Shown here in pieces: positions 17,981-26,384 of a DNA stretch of 64,000 bases. Source of the DNA: Brevibacillus dissolubilis (GTDB lineage: Bacteria > Bacillota > Bacilli > Brevibacillales > Brevibacillaceae); contig NZ_VCNA01000013.1 in NCBI RefSeq assembly GCF_006170445.1, positions 1 to 64,000 of the forward strand, read 5' to 3'. Position 1 is the stretch's first letter. The number at the start of each line of letters is the position of its first letter. A program made the position numbers and the translations under genes. Below the pieces are notes generated by a model. The model searched no databases. It was given only the letters and a program-made list of their open reading frames with translations, and was not told the DNA's origin.

Positions 17981-18933
17981 TGTCGTCCCACCACCCACAA
18001 CAGATATGGTACTTGATTTAATTTCGGCCCAACGGTTGGGTCAGTTACCACGATGTCTTGGAAGTAGGCGGCACTGTACTCCACCATTCCATTTCGAAAC
18101 ATAGGGTCAAGCTTGGCTTGCTCGATCCACAGCACTTTGCCGTTCTCATCGATCCAGGCAGCAGTCAGCTCCGCTTGCTTGATCGCACGGTCGAGTGTGT
18201 TGACGGACGCAGACATCACGTATGGATATGGCGCGTCCTCACGTTTTTGGCCTTTGTAGTCTGGTTTGCCGAAGCCCAGCTCATAGTAGACCTTGAGATG
18301 AAGGTCGCGTGCTGCCTGTTGCTTCACTTCATCAGTCGTGATATTCCAATCGATGCTGGCTACCTGCTCCACTGGTGTATTCGCTTTCAATTCAAAAGGA
18401 GCGGGTTCACCCGGACGGATGGATTCGACTTCGATTTTGTCTTTTACGGTTTCAAGAATGGAGCCATCCGCACCGTGCAGGACCGCTTCTACCTTGATCT
18501 GACCGACCACTTCGGTTGTCTCGTTGCGCACGAGGCCAAGTGCTTTCCAGTCACCACTTTCTGCAATATTGAGTGAATTTTCAATCACTTGTACACCTTC
18601 GCCGGTTACTTCGGAAGCATAGTAGGCACCTTGGAAGCCGAGGAAGTTCACCATGGTGTTGTCGGTCAGCATATGCCCTGGGCCAGTGTCTTCAGGGATA
18701 GAACCGCCCATGAGACCTGAGTTGTCTACGAAGTCAGGCTTGTACATTTCTTTGTCGAGAGTCGGGTAGAGTTCCCACACCTCTGGTTGCTTAGGCAGCT
18801 TGACTTTGAGTTTCTGCGCTTTGTCGCCGTTCGCTTCTTGTGTATCTTGCGCAGCATAGGCCAGTACGGACGAGGTGGCCGCCAGCGCAACGATCGAAAG
18901 CGCGATCAGCTTGGATTTGGATAGGAATATCAT
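17977..18933 (-). CDS. Secreted FxLYD-like domain protein
   Basis: 318 residues from ATG at 18933, chosen because AGGAGG is six bases upstream; an upstream in-frame start at 18957 would place it ahead of that site. Signal peptide IFLSKSKLIALSIVALAATSS with cleavage near AYA. The middle (GDWKALGLVRNETTEVVGQI ... SIRPGEPAPFELK) matches the FxLYD/DUF-type beta sandwich that bacteria use in envelope proteins. Overlaps the next gene by four bases; the pair forms an operon from the promoter at 19198-19226. Function not known. Confidence 0.75.
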   Translation of the reverse strand: MIFLSKSKLIALSIVALAATSSVLAYAAQDTQEANGDKAQKLKVKLPKQPEVWELYPTLDKEMYKPDFVDNSGLMGGSIPEDTGPGHMLTDNTMVNFLGFQGAYYASEVTGEGVQVIENSLNIAESGDWKALGLVRNETTEVVGQIKVEAVLHGADGSILETVKDKIEVESIRPGEPAPFELKANTPVEQVASIDWNITTDEVKQQAARDLHLKVYYELGFGKPDYKGQKREDAPYPYVMSASVNTLDRAIKQAELTAAWIDENGKVLWIEQAKLDPMFRNGMVEYSAAYFQDIVVTDPTVGPKLNQVPYLLWVVGRQ

Positions 18934-19197
18934 CTGCATCCTCCTGTTTCGTTTCAATTTTTTTTGGTGGGTGTGGAGCTTGTTTGTCCACTAGAGCCTT
19001 GCTAGTCAGGGGGTCGGTTGCCGGGTGCGGGGTCGCCTCCTTTTCCGGTTGGAATTGACCTTTTGTCTGGATCCGTAACGTTTTCATAGAAAAGGGGAAG
19101 AGTGGAGTATGTATTCGAAGGATAAGGGCTCAAAATCTTTCTTTTCTGCCTACGCACGGAAAAGGTCTGCCCGAGGATTTCTATCATTTCGTTAACA

Positions 19198-19226
19198 CTT
19201 ATAATATTGTCACATGATTTTGTAAA
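19198..19226 (-). promoter_or_regulatory. Sigma-A promoter of the secreted-protein operon
   Basis: Minus-strand TTTACA (19221-19226) and TATAAG (19198-19203), 17-base spacer, inside the 470-base gap 18934-19403. The leader of about 260 bases downstream of it holds no clear gene; a frame from 19087 (MKTLRIQTKG...) lacks a ribosome site. Confidence 0.6.
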
Positions 19227-19403
19227 TGTAAATATATTTATACCATTTTTTTCTTGTTCCTGTTTTGATAGGAATAATGAGTATCTGGTAGAAAAGCCAT
19301 ACTTGTACGGTACGAATTCAAACGGACAGTAGTTCTTCGGGGGCTTTCGGAGCATGGACGGTATGTGCAAAAATATGGATATGCAGGTAAATGAGGTGAG
19401 ACT

Positions 19404-19859
19404 ATGGTTATATGTGAAAAAGCACTACCGCAGGACGCCGAGGAGCTGACCGCTATCTGTGTGCGGGCATTTGCTCAGGATTTGCTTGAATTTGGTCACA
19501 TTCCACCAGGGAGTGATTCGGCAGAGGAGCATGTACGGTTCATGCAAGGCGGGGAGTATTATAAGATCACGAAAAACGGTGCTTTAGTCGGGGGTTTTTG
19601 CCTGATTCCGATGGGAGAGGCACATATGGAGCTGGGGATTATCTATGTGGACCCGGATTATCACGGGCAGGGGATCGGCGGTGCTGCGATGAGCTTTATG
19701 GATCAAGCGTTTCCTGATGTGAAGGTCTGGACGCTGGATACAGGGCACGGGAATGTGCGCAACCAGTATTTCTATGAAAAATGGGGCTACCAGCGGGTTG
19801 GGGAAAGTGAGCCGCTGGCGGATGGGTATTATAAGGTGCTGTATCGGCGGGAGCGGTAG
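19404..19859 (+). CDS. GNAT-family N-acetyltransferase
   Basis: 151 residues. The family transfers acetyl from acetyl-CoA to amines. Motif A is seen as LGIIYVDPDYHGQGIGGAAM, with the Q/RxxGxG/A pyrophosphate loop as QGIGGA, and the C-terminal NQYFYEKWGYQRVGE pattern typical of the fold. Start ATG at 19404 has GAGGTGAG. It is convergent with the next gene, 12 bases away, with no strong terminator between them. Substrate unknown. Confidence 0.9.
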   Translation: MVICEKALPQDAEELTAICVRAFAQDLLEFGHIPPGSDSAEEHVRFMQGGEYYKITKNGALVGGFCLIPMGEAHMELGIIYVDPDYHGQGIGGAAMSFMDQAFPDVKVWTLDTGHGNVRNQYFYEKWGYQRVGESEPLADGYYKVLYRRER

Positions 19860-19871
19860 TCGTCGGTATGA

Positions 19872-20351
19872 TCAGCTGCCGTCTTTGCACGTTGCGTAGT
19901 CTTTGAAGCCTGCTAAAAAATCGATAATTGCTTGTGCGGCTCTGTCGATATCGCCGTAGATATCTTCGGCTAGGCCATAACCGTCTGTTAGAGGAATAAC
20001 CTCAAAGGTCAGCTCGTCATATTGGGTGTTCACGGCGACCAACCGATCCATGAGTGAGATGATCTCTTTTAGCTTGGCTGGCTCTTTGGTTACTTCGTGA
20101 TAAAAATGGCCCAAGAGGATTTTTCGCGGGAGATTCTCTTCGGTCTCCCCCGGGATATCCTCCAGCCACTCTAGGACCCGCTCGATCTTTTTGTTTTTGG
20201 ATAAAGAGATGTCGTAGATTTGGCGGGGGATTTCGATGATCGGACAGGTCTCGATGATATGGTCTGCCCAGCGGATCACGTCATCGTGGGTGTAATAGCT
20301 GATTTGATAGCCGTAGGATTGGACTTCTGCTTGGGTTTTTAGGGTGTGCAT
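19872..20351 (-). CDS. Hypothetical protein, acidic, 159 residues
   Basis: No family recognised. A soluble acidic protein with predicted mixed helix and strand, without signal or membrane segments; a stretch EDIYGDIDRAAQAIIDFLAG near the end. AAAGGACTGATCCC precedes the ATG. It lies 39 bases after the 112-residue gene, so the two probably form an operon. Size, acidity and pairing resemble immunity-type genes, but nothing toxin-like is adjacent, so this is only a comment. Confidence 0.6.
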   Translation of the reverse strand: MHTLKTQAEVQSYGYQISYYTHDDVIRWADHIIETCPIIEIPRQIYDISLSKNKKIERVLEWLEDIPGETEENLPRKILLGHFYHEVTKEPAKLKEIISLMDRLVAVNTQYDELTFEVIPLTDGYGLAEDIYGDIDRAAQAIIDFLAGFKDYATCKDGS

Positions 20352-20390
20352 GGGATCAGTCCTTTCTGTTCGGGAGGCAATATGTAATGA

Positions 20391-20729
20391 TTAACCCTTC
20401 GGCGGGATGCGCTGTTTTTCCGATGGATAGTGGCATATCTTCTTTACATTCCATAAAAATCGATTACAGATGTCTATGATGGATGGCGGGTCAGAAGAGT
20501 AGCTCGCTTGGGTATACATGATTCCGTACAGGAAAATCATGCGTCCGATAAATTCCTTGGATACATATTCTTCCTCCTTGGTCTCGATAGCTAGCTCGTC
20601 AAAGAGTGAAAAAAGATGTTCAAAACCATCATGGTCTATCACTTTTTCTGATTTGATGAGAACCGTTAGTTTACCGGACAATCTGCTGATTTCTTGTTGC
20701 AGTTTGGCTCTTCTGTCATCATTGTTCAA
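20391..20729 (-). CDS. Hypothetical helical protein, 112 residues
   Basis: Likely TTG start at 20729 with GGAG about ten bases upstream; the ATG just before it reads into a stop after six codons. Mostly helical, soluble, starting NNDDRRAKLQQEISRLSGKL. No recognised domain. First gene of a probable two-gene unit with the 159-residue protein. Confidence 0.5.
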   Translation of the reverse strand: MNNDDRRAKLQQEISRLSGKLTVLIKSEKVIDHDGFEHLFSLFDELAIETKEEEYVSKEFIGRMIFLYGIMYTQASYSSDPPSIIDICNRFLWNVKKICHYPSEKQRIPPKG

Positions 20730-21014
20730 AATCGTTCATCTCCATCATTCTAGTAAACTTAAAACTTATTCTGCCATCATCGATTATGTAGACCTCAAAA
20801 AAGACCATTCCATATGATTTTTATCAACACAACAAAGAAGCGCATTAATTCCGAATATATTAATGAAGGGAAATAATGTCGAATCAGATTATATGGATAT
20901 TGGTTCATGATCATAAAGAGTTTTATTCCCTCCTGATCCCCTTTTACCTACTCTTCCACGGAGTCACAATTAATTGCATCCTGTTCCTCCACCTCTTCCT
21001 CCATGATAAAAAAA
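20730..21014. other. AT-rich intergenic region, no gene seen
   Basis: Neither strand shows a frame with a convincing ribosome site or protein-like composition. The left end should hold the promoter for the 112-residue gene. The right end merges into the terminator at 21015-21043. Confidence 0.5.
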
Positions 21015-21043
21015 CGTCCCTGCCCCAACCTACAGCAGAGACG
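21015..21043 (-). terminator. Terminator after the FG-GAP-like gene
   Basis: CGTCTCTGC / GCAGGGACG stem (one mismatch) with a T7 run on the minus strand, about 20 bases beyond the stop at 21065. Confidence 0.85.
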
Positions 21044-21064
21044 CCCTTCCCCTATCAAAATCAC

Positions 21065-21802
21065 TTACGAAATCGCCACCCACTGCTGGTATGGCACGAA
21101 CTCTACGCCATTCCACGAGAGTGAATTCATCACATATCCAAGCGCGTCAGCATTGTATCTGCCGGCAATCCGCTGCATCGCCAGAATCTCAAACGTACCG
21201 TCCCGCTGGTAGTCGATCGGATAAAAACCGCTAATCGGATTGACCCAGCCTTGGATCGGTGCTTTCAGTCTGCCATCGGGGTTGTATATCTCAGACAGGT
21301 ACTCCTGCCCTTTGTAGGTGATATCCAAAATGTACGTCTTGGGCGGGTTCTGACTGATCATCTGCACCCTGTAGTTGTCCAGATAGTTCACTTCATACGG
21401 GTGCGCTTGATTGAACTGCTCATAGTCAAACAGCAGGCGGGCCTGGCTGTTCACAAACGAATAGATATAGTCATACGTGATCGCACCAGAACCACCGGAA
21501 TCGATGCGGATGAGGATGTCGTTTATTTTGTCCCCGGTAAAATCCCCAAGAAACAGTGTGGGCGCATATCCCGCATTGGACTTGAGCGGGACGCGGGTAG
21601 AACGTCCGGTTCGCCCGTCTTGAATCACCAGCGTAATGTTCTCCACAAACGGGCTGCCTCCAGCAGAACGCGTGCCCGTGAGATAGACCACGTCAGGGAT
21701 GCGGTCGCCAGTGACATCCCCCACTTGATACGTAATGACCACCGGCAGACTGGTGCTGGGCTGATTTTGCTGAACCAATGTAAACGCGTGCGGGCTGTAC
21801 AT
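21065..21802 (-). CDS. VCBS/FG-GAP repeat-like protein
   Basis: 245 residues from ATG at 21802, chosen for GGAGGAG seven bases upstream; the frame extends to 21835 without a site. Two calcium-loop type repeats are clear: GDVTGDRIPDVVYLTGT and GDFTGDKINDILIRID, each with the DxTGDxxxD pattern of FG-GAP/VCBS integrin-like propeller blades. No signal peptide is visible, which is unusual for this class but seen in spore-forming Bacilli, where similar proteins may be spore associated (inference). Monocistronic. Confidence 0.75.
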   Translation of the reverse strand: MYSPHAFTLVQQNQPSTSLPVVITYQVGDVTGDRIPDVVYLTGTRSAGGSPFVENITLVIQDGRTGRSTRVPLKSNAGYAPTLFLGDFTGDKINDILIRIDSGGSGAITYDYIYSFVNSQARLLFDYEQFNQAHPYEVNYLDNYRVQMISQNPPKTYILDITYKGQEYLSEIYNPDGRLKAPIQGWVNPISGFYPIDYQRDGTFEILAMQRIAGRYNADALGYVMNSLSWNGVEFVPYQQWVAIS

Positions 21803-21877
21803 GCCTGTTCTCCTCCACGATAGGTATTCGACCATATCCTATGTCAGATAGAGGGAGAGGGTGTACACAAAACCTCC

Positions 21878-21908
21878 TTGACTTAGAGTTAACTCTAAGT
21901 CTTAGAAT
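21878..21908 (+). promoter_or_regulatory. MerR-type promoter with palindromic operator
   Basis: TTGACT (21878-21883) and TAGAAT (21903-21908) are 19 bases apart, the over-long spacer typical of MerR-controlled promoters. The spacer holds a perfect 20-base palindrome at 21881-21900, ACTTAGAGTTAACTCTAAGT. It lies 33 bases before the merR-type gene, so autoregulation is likely. Confidence 0.85.
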
Positions 21909-21940
21909 TAACCCAACAACCAATCAGGGAGGGCTATTCT

Positions 21941-22354
21941 ATGTATACCATCAGCAAAGCCGCCGAAATCACAGGCGTCAGCGCCCATACATTGCGCTAC
22001 TATGAAAAAATCGGTCTGCTTCCGGCTCCAGACCGCAATGCCGGGCGTATCCGTGAATACACCGACAAGGATATTCACTTCATCACTTTTTTACATAGCT
22101 TAAAAAATACAGGTATGTCACTCGAAGATATATCCGAATTCGTCAAGGACGGCTGTATCCTCACCAAGATCAATGAGGGTGAAAATGTAACCCCCTCCCT
22201 CTCGCGCCGTATCGAAATCCTCTCCAAGCACCTGACCAAAATGGAGCAGCAACGGCGTGAGCTTGACCAGATCATCTCGCTCACCCAGGAAAAGCTGTCG
22301 TTCTATCAGGCTACCCTGCACGAGAGCAAGGACGGTGACCACGATGAAGCTTAA
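21941..22354 (+). CDS. MerR-family transcriptional regulator
   Basis: 137 residues. Winged-helix DNA-binding N-terminus: YTISKAAEITGVSAHTLRYYEKIGLL and RIREYTDKDI, followed by a dimerising coiled coil (about 80-125). The effector part is very short and has no metal-binding Cys cluster, so a small organic ligand or redox cue is more likely than a metal. It reads from the 19-bp-spacer promoter and overlaps the DMT exporter gene by 11 bases, so it probably controls that exporter and itself. Confidence 0.93.
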   Translation: MYTISKAAEITGVSAHTLRYYEKIGLLPAPDRNAGRIREYTDKDIHFITFLHSLKNTGMSLEDISEFVKDGCILTKINEGENVTPSLSRRIEILSKHLTKMEQQRRELDQIISLTQEKLSFYQATLHESKDGDHDEA

Positions 22355-23288
22355 ATGGTATCTCATGCTGCTCGGCTTTACTTTTTTTACGGGAGCCACT
22401 TTTCATCTGGCTAAATACGCGGTTGCTTACTTTTCTGCTCCGTCTGCAGCTGCTTGGCGATTTGGTCTTGCCGCAGTGACGATGATCCTGATTCTGACCA
22501 TGAGGGAAGGGTTCAAGTCGGCTACCATCAGGCAAAACGGCGGAGCCTATCTGCTGCTCGGAATTGTCGGGGTGTTCGGGTTTAACGCGCTCTTTTTCAT
22601 CGGGATGCAGATGACTTCGGCGATTAATGGCTCCTTGATCATGGCGACGAATCCGCTGGTCACGACGATCTTGGCGGCACTGTTGCTCCATAACCGGATT
22701 ACGGTACGGCAAGGGATTGGTATCGGGTTCTCGCTGGCCGGTGTAGTGCTGGTGATTACGCAAGGGTCATGGGATGTGATCCGCACGCTCTCTTTTTCCA
22801 CTGGGGATCTGCTCATTATGCTGGGAAATATATGTTGGGCGCTGTACGGTGTACTCGGCAGACGATGGGTCAAAAACAGCTCGTCGCTTGCGACCACCAC
22901 CTACACGATGATCATGGGGGCAGTCTGTTTGGTAGTGGCCTCCCTGATCGGCCCGGCTAATCCTGTGTCTGTGACAGATGTGCCTATGCTGGCTTGGGGG
23001 GCGATTGGTTTCATGGCGTTCTTCACCACGGTGTTAGGGTATCTGTGGTGGAACCAGGCGATGGCGGAGCTGGGCGCTGCCAGGACGGCGGTATACTTTA
23101 ACCTGGTGCCTGTGGTGACGATGGTGATCTCGGTCGTGATGGGGTCAGCGGTGACTTGGTTGCAGGTGCTCGGGGCCGGATTGGTCATCGCGGGGGTGCT
23201 GATTGCTTCCGGGGTGCTGACTGAGCGGAAACTAGTAACAGGCGGAACTGGTGGACGTGTTGATGCACCTGTTAAGGCAGGAAGTTAG
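22344..23288 (+). CDS. EamA/DMT-family transporter
   Basis: 314 residues from ATG at 22344 with AAGGACGGTGACC upstream; overlaps the regulator's end. Ten membrane helices in two EamA repeats, with LGFTFFTGATFHLAKYAVAYF in the first and GFMAFFTTVLGYLWWNQAM in the second. The family exports metabolites, amino acids or drugs. The paired MerR regulator suggests induction by a toxic compound, which is inference. Convergent with the 166-residue gene at 23307. Confidence 0.9.
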   Translation: MKLKWYLMLLGFTFFTGATFHLAKYAVAYFSAPSAAAWRFGLAAVTMILILTMREGFKSATIRQNGGAYLLLGIVGVFGFNALFFIGMQMTSAINGSLIMATNPLVTTILAALLLHNRITVRQGIGIGFSLAGVVLVITQGSWDVIRTLSFSTGDLLIMLGNICWALYGVLGRRWVKNSSSLATTTYTMIMGAVCLVVASLIGPANPVSVTDVPMLAWGAIGFMAFFTTVLGYLWWNQAMAELGAARTAVYFNLVPVVTMVISVVMGSAVTWLQVLGAGLVIAGVLIASGVLTERKLVTGGTGGRVDAPVKAGS

Positions 23289-23306
23289 GTTTTCGCCAGC
23301 CACTTC

Positions 23307-23807
23307 TTAGGTTTGGATCACGTTGCTGTAATGATCATGGTTGGGGGATGTGGAATCCTCTCCATCGTTCCCCTCCATAATTGGTATCCCATTAAAGAAA
23401 GCATGTTCGGTAAACCATCTAACCATTTCTGGAAGAGTGGTTACGGAACTAGAAGCTTCCTCGCTCTCACTCTCCGCTTCCCCCTCGTGATCGGATGTCA
23501 TCCATACCGTAAAAGCAGGAATCAGAGCGTCCGCATAGATATGAAAGACGAACTTTTTGTCCCGATAGTGTTTTCGTACATACCGTTCCAGCGACTTCTC
23601 TACATACATGAGAATGTGTACGGTCTGGTCATTGGTGATTCTGTTTTTATGGAGCAATCGACTCAACCCGTGAATGTACCGATAGTTATGACAGGCTTCG
23701 CTTTTCATCAAGGCCGGATCACTAGAAAAGAGGAAATCGGGTTGTTCTGTTAACGTCTTAATCTCTCGATAGGCTTTCAAACCGTTTTTCTGTAAATAAT
23801 CAAGCAC
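23307..23807 (-). CDS. Hypothetical protein downstream of the PARG-like gene
   Basis: 166 residues from a GTG start at 23807, 13 bases after the PARG-like stop, with AAGGA between them; the longer frame would overlap that gene. No family recognised. It is helical in the first half (DYLQKNGLKAYREIKTLTEQ, NYRYIHGLSRLLHKN), has an acidic stretch EGEAESESEEASSSV, and a His-rich tail (PNHDHYSN). The tight spacing suggests it is co-expressed with the PARG-like enzyme and may be its partner. Confidence 0.6.
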   Translation of the reverse strand: MLDYLQKNGLKAYREIKTLTEQPDFLFSSDPALMKSEACHNYRYIHGLSRLLHKNRITNDQTVHILMYVEKSLERYVRKHYRDKKFVFHIYADALIPAFTVWMTSDHEGEAESESEEASSSVTTLPEMVRWFTEHAFFNGIPIMEGNDGEDSTSPNHDHYSNVIQT

Positions 23808-23820
23808 CGAAATTTCGTCC

Positions 23821-24765
23821 TTAGCTATGCTTTGCTCCCCCCAACACCCGCTCAAACGCCCGCAAATTCCCCTGATCCCGCGATGTATCGTATACGGCAA
23901 ATACGATCTTTTCAAACCGCTCCGCATACCCCTCGTCTACCAGTACCTTTTTGAAGTATCCCGCTACATCCTCCGGTCTGTTCTTAAACACCCCACATCC
24001 ATAAGCCCCCAGTACAAGTCCCTTGTTTCCATGATGAGCTGCCAGCTCCACTATTTTTCTGATCCGGTTGGTCATGGTGCTGTGGATGTTGGATCGGTTG
24101 TGCGGTTCGCGTTCCAGCACGACACCAGCGTTCACAGCAGGGGCAGTGATCATCGAGACGGTATACGGCTCGGCTAGCAGGCGGTCCTGATCATCTCGGA
24201 TGACGGGGACGTGCGGGGAGTAAATCATATAGTCAGAATAAAGGCAGGTTGAACACCTTCTGTTGTAGTCATACATCTCCTGCATCTGCACAATACATGG
24301 GTACAGCCCTGATGCCCGTGCCAAGCTTTCTTCTTGCGCTTGGCTGCCGTTCAGAAAGCCGCCACCCGGATTTTTCGCCGAGGCAAAATTGAGGCAGACC
24401 GTTTCCGAGATGCCCTGCACGGACAGGAGTCGCTTGACAGCGGCGAGGGTTGTTTCGCCGGTTACTTCGATGTTGGTGGCTTTACCATGGTTGGTGGTGC
24501 TGTCTGGGTTGGCTGGTATATCCGTGCTCTCCGCTTGATCGACGTCGGCAGAGCTATTTATGCTGTCCACGTGATCAGGGGCAAGCGCGTCCCCCACCTC
24601 TATCCTCTGCTCAGGCCGATACAGAACAGAACCGCTCTTTGCCGACTCTAGAGCTTCCCGTAGATCAATCTGCTTCCCCGCTGGTGACAAATAGCTTCCC
24701 TTTTCAAAAATCTGTATGGTTTCTGCCGCGATTTGCGCTCTCCGCACTCTACCGGGTTTGGTCAT
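23821..24765 (-). CDS. TIGR02452 family protein (microbial PARG-like macrodomain)
   Basis: 314 residues. The core carries the poly(ADP-ribose) glycohydrolase signature: NFASAKNPGGGFLNGSQAQ followed by EESLARASGLY, i.e. the GGG loop and the catalytic QEE. An N-terminal KPGRVRRAQIAAETIQIF is typical of TIGR02452. Such enzymes remove ADP-ribose from proteins or nucleic acids. A variable insert (about 75-95, Asp/Ser rich) separates the N-terminal helix from the macro fold. Start ATG at 24765 with AAGGAG. It may counteract ADP-ribosylation inside the cell; the ART-like gene at 62161 is far away and not obviously linked. Confidence 0.88.
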   Translation of the reverse strand: MTKPGRVRRAQIAAETIQIFEKGSYLSPAGKQIDLREALESAKSGSVLYRPEQRIEVGDALAPDHVDSINSSADVDQAESTDIPANPDSTTNHGKATNIEVTGETTLAAVKRLLSVQGISETVCLNFASAKNPGGGFLNGSQAQEESLARASGLYPCIVQMQEMYDYNRRCSTCLYSDYMIYSPHVPVIRDDQDRLLAEPYTVSMITAPAVNAGVVLEREPHNRSNIHSTMTNRIRKIVELAAHHGNKGLVLGAYGCGVFKNRPEDVAGYFKKVLVDEGYAERFEKIVFAVYDTSRDQGNLRAFERVLGGAKHS

Positions 24766-24854
24766 CTGTCGAACACTCCTTCCAGTGGATAGGTATTTTT
24801 AGGTATTATAGTTCGGATTCGCAGAATAGTTGCGCTTCCTGCTTTAATAAAAAA

Positions 24855-24887
24855 AGGCTTCATCCCGACTTACTTAGGATGAAACCT
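24855..24887 (-). terminator. Terminator of the three-gene YkgJ/glycine-zipper operon
   Basis: AGGTTTCATCC / GGATGAAGCCT hairpin followed by TTTTTTTATT on the minus strand, about 40 bases after the stop at 24926. Confidence 0.9.
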
Positions 24888-24925
24888 TTGCACACAGGTT
24901 TGCAGCACAACGCCTTCTCTGATGA

Positions 24926-26368
24926 TTACAAAATAAGGGGCTTGCCGCTTTTCATATGTTGGTCAAAATCTTCGAACTTGCCCAGCTTCAGCTTCTTCCC
25001 AAACAATGCAGAAAAATCCTCTAACGCCGCTACTGCCTCACCGAAGTGCTCTGACTGTACACTGCGGTCGATTTGTTCAAAGCAACGCTTGAATTCTTTG
25101 GCATTGGTCTGGAGCTTTTGCTGGATCAGATATTCGAATTCCTCGCGCTGTCTGATCATCTCCTGTTGGGCCGCTTCACACAGGACGATGATGCGCTGTG
25201 CTTCTTCCTCAGCCAGCCGGGCATCCCGGGAGATGGCCAGCGCGGATTGGTAGACCCCGGTTGCCACCATGTAGCCTGCCATACTGCCGATGACCGCTCC
25301 CACCGGCCCAAAAACCGCCCCCGCCGCTGCCCCTGCATACATACTGGATGCCGTACTCAGACCCGTCTGCCCGATTTTCTCCATCGCTTCCTGCGAGTCT
25401 ACTTCGCCTTTGGCATATCGAAAGACGGTGACCCCGATATCTACTACGCCTGCGGCAATCCCGGTCGCTACATTGGATTTGGCGAGAGCAGCGATCCCTG
25501 CCTTCTCTGCGGTGACACGGATGCCGGCACTGAGCGCACCCGTTACTCCACCCCTGACCCCTGCTTTTCCAGCGTCGACTGCTACATTTTTGGCAGCTTG
25601 TCCTGTGGTGATCTCTCCTCTGGACACGGCGATCCCGTTCTTGACCAGGGACATCGCACCGCCGATGACGGTCGACGCTGCCGCACTCTGCGCGCTCGTT
25701 GCTCCGATCTCTTTTTTGATCTGTTGCCACTCAAAAGCAGAACGGTACGCATCCGGGCTGTTCCCCGCCAAGACGGCCTCATCGTAGGTCGTGCCACTGG
25801 AGCTGACCTCTCCGTGCTTGAGCTTGCCGGTCAGATTCTTGACGGTATCCCGGTAATCCTCACTGTAGATGGAGCCACTGCCGGCACGCTTTTCTGCCAA
25901 TTCCCGCACTCGGTCTGCCTTATCGGAGTTGGCAAGCTTCTGCATACCGTTGTACTTTGGATCACTGATCATTCTTGTGAGGCGTGCAGGATCGTTACTG
26001 GACTTAGCCTGTACTTCTTCAAGGACTTGGTTGCCTCGGCGGATCAAGATGTCTGCCTTGGCATGGGGGTCGCCTTCGAGTGCGGTCACATAGGCACGGA
26101 CATCGTCGCCTTTGACGGCGGCGTCCGTATTGAATTTGGTCGCTTCGATCAGTTCGAAGAGATTGCCCTGCTTCTGTCCGATCCCTACGTTTTTGAGCCT
26201 TTCCGCCATATCGCCGAGAGCGTTCATTCCTTCGATGGCGATGTTGGTCGCTTCCGCCTGATTACGAGCAGCGTGGGAGCCGAGCTGGCTTCCGAGCGTG
26301 GCATCCAGACCATCTGACGCAGCCTCTTTTTGCTTCTTTTTGCTTTTTCCAAATAAGAAGGAAAACAT
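24926..26368 (-). CDS. Glycine-zipper protein with possible PD-(D/E)XK-like N-terminal domain
   Basis: 480 residues, third gene of a compact operon. No signal peptide. Residues about 65-130 (NLFELIEATKFNTDAAV ... KADILIRRGNQVLEEVQAK) have the D-x-I-L ... E-V-Q-x-K spacing (D106, E118, Q120, K122) seen in some restriction-endonuclease-like folds; this is tentative. The middle (about 230-385) is a long run of Gly/Ala-zipper helices (AGAAAGAVFGPVGAVIGSMA) that could insert in a membrane. The C-terminus is a charged helical tail. AGGAGTGG precedes the ATG; only 16 bases separate it from the previous gene. It looks like an effector joining a nucleic-acid or protein-binding head to a membrane-active part. 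Function unknown. Confidence 0.7.
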   Translation of the reverse strand: MFSFLFGKSKKKQKEAASDGLDATLGSQLGSHAARNQAEATNIAIEGMNALGDMAERLKNVGIGQKQGNLFELIEATKFNTDAAVKGDDVRAYVTALEGDPHAKADILIRRGNQVLEEVQAKSSNDPARLTRMISDPKYNGMQKLANSDKADRVRELAEKRAGSGSIYSEDYRDTVKNLTGKLKHGEVSSSGTTYDEAVLAGNSPDAYRSAFEWQQIKKEIGATSAQSAAASTVIGGAMSLVKNGIAVSRGEITTGQAAKNVAVDAGKAGVRGGVTGALSAGIRVTAEKAGIAALAKSNVATGIAAGVVDIGVTVFRYAKGEVDSQEAMEKIGQTGLSTASSMYAGAAAGAVFGPVGAVIGSMAGYMVATGVYQSALAISRDARLAEEEAQRIIVLCEAAQQEMIRQREEFEYLIQQKLQTNAKEFKRCFEQIDRSVQSEHFGEAVAALEDFSALFGKKLKLGKFEDFDQHMKSGKPLIL

Positions 26369-26384
26369 CTCGTTCCACTCCTTT

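Noticed and set aside
18791-19087. A 98-residue minus-strand frame (MKTLRIQTKG...) upstream of the FxLYD-like gene.
   Set aside because: No ribosome site, its second half overlaps the signal peptide of the real gene in another frame, and it lies in the leader after the promoter.
25073-26317. A long open frame on the plus strand opposite the glycine-zipper gene.
   Set aside because: It is Cys/His/Asp-rich with no ribosome site or domain, and mirrors the Gly/Ala-rich codons of the real minus-strand gene.
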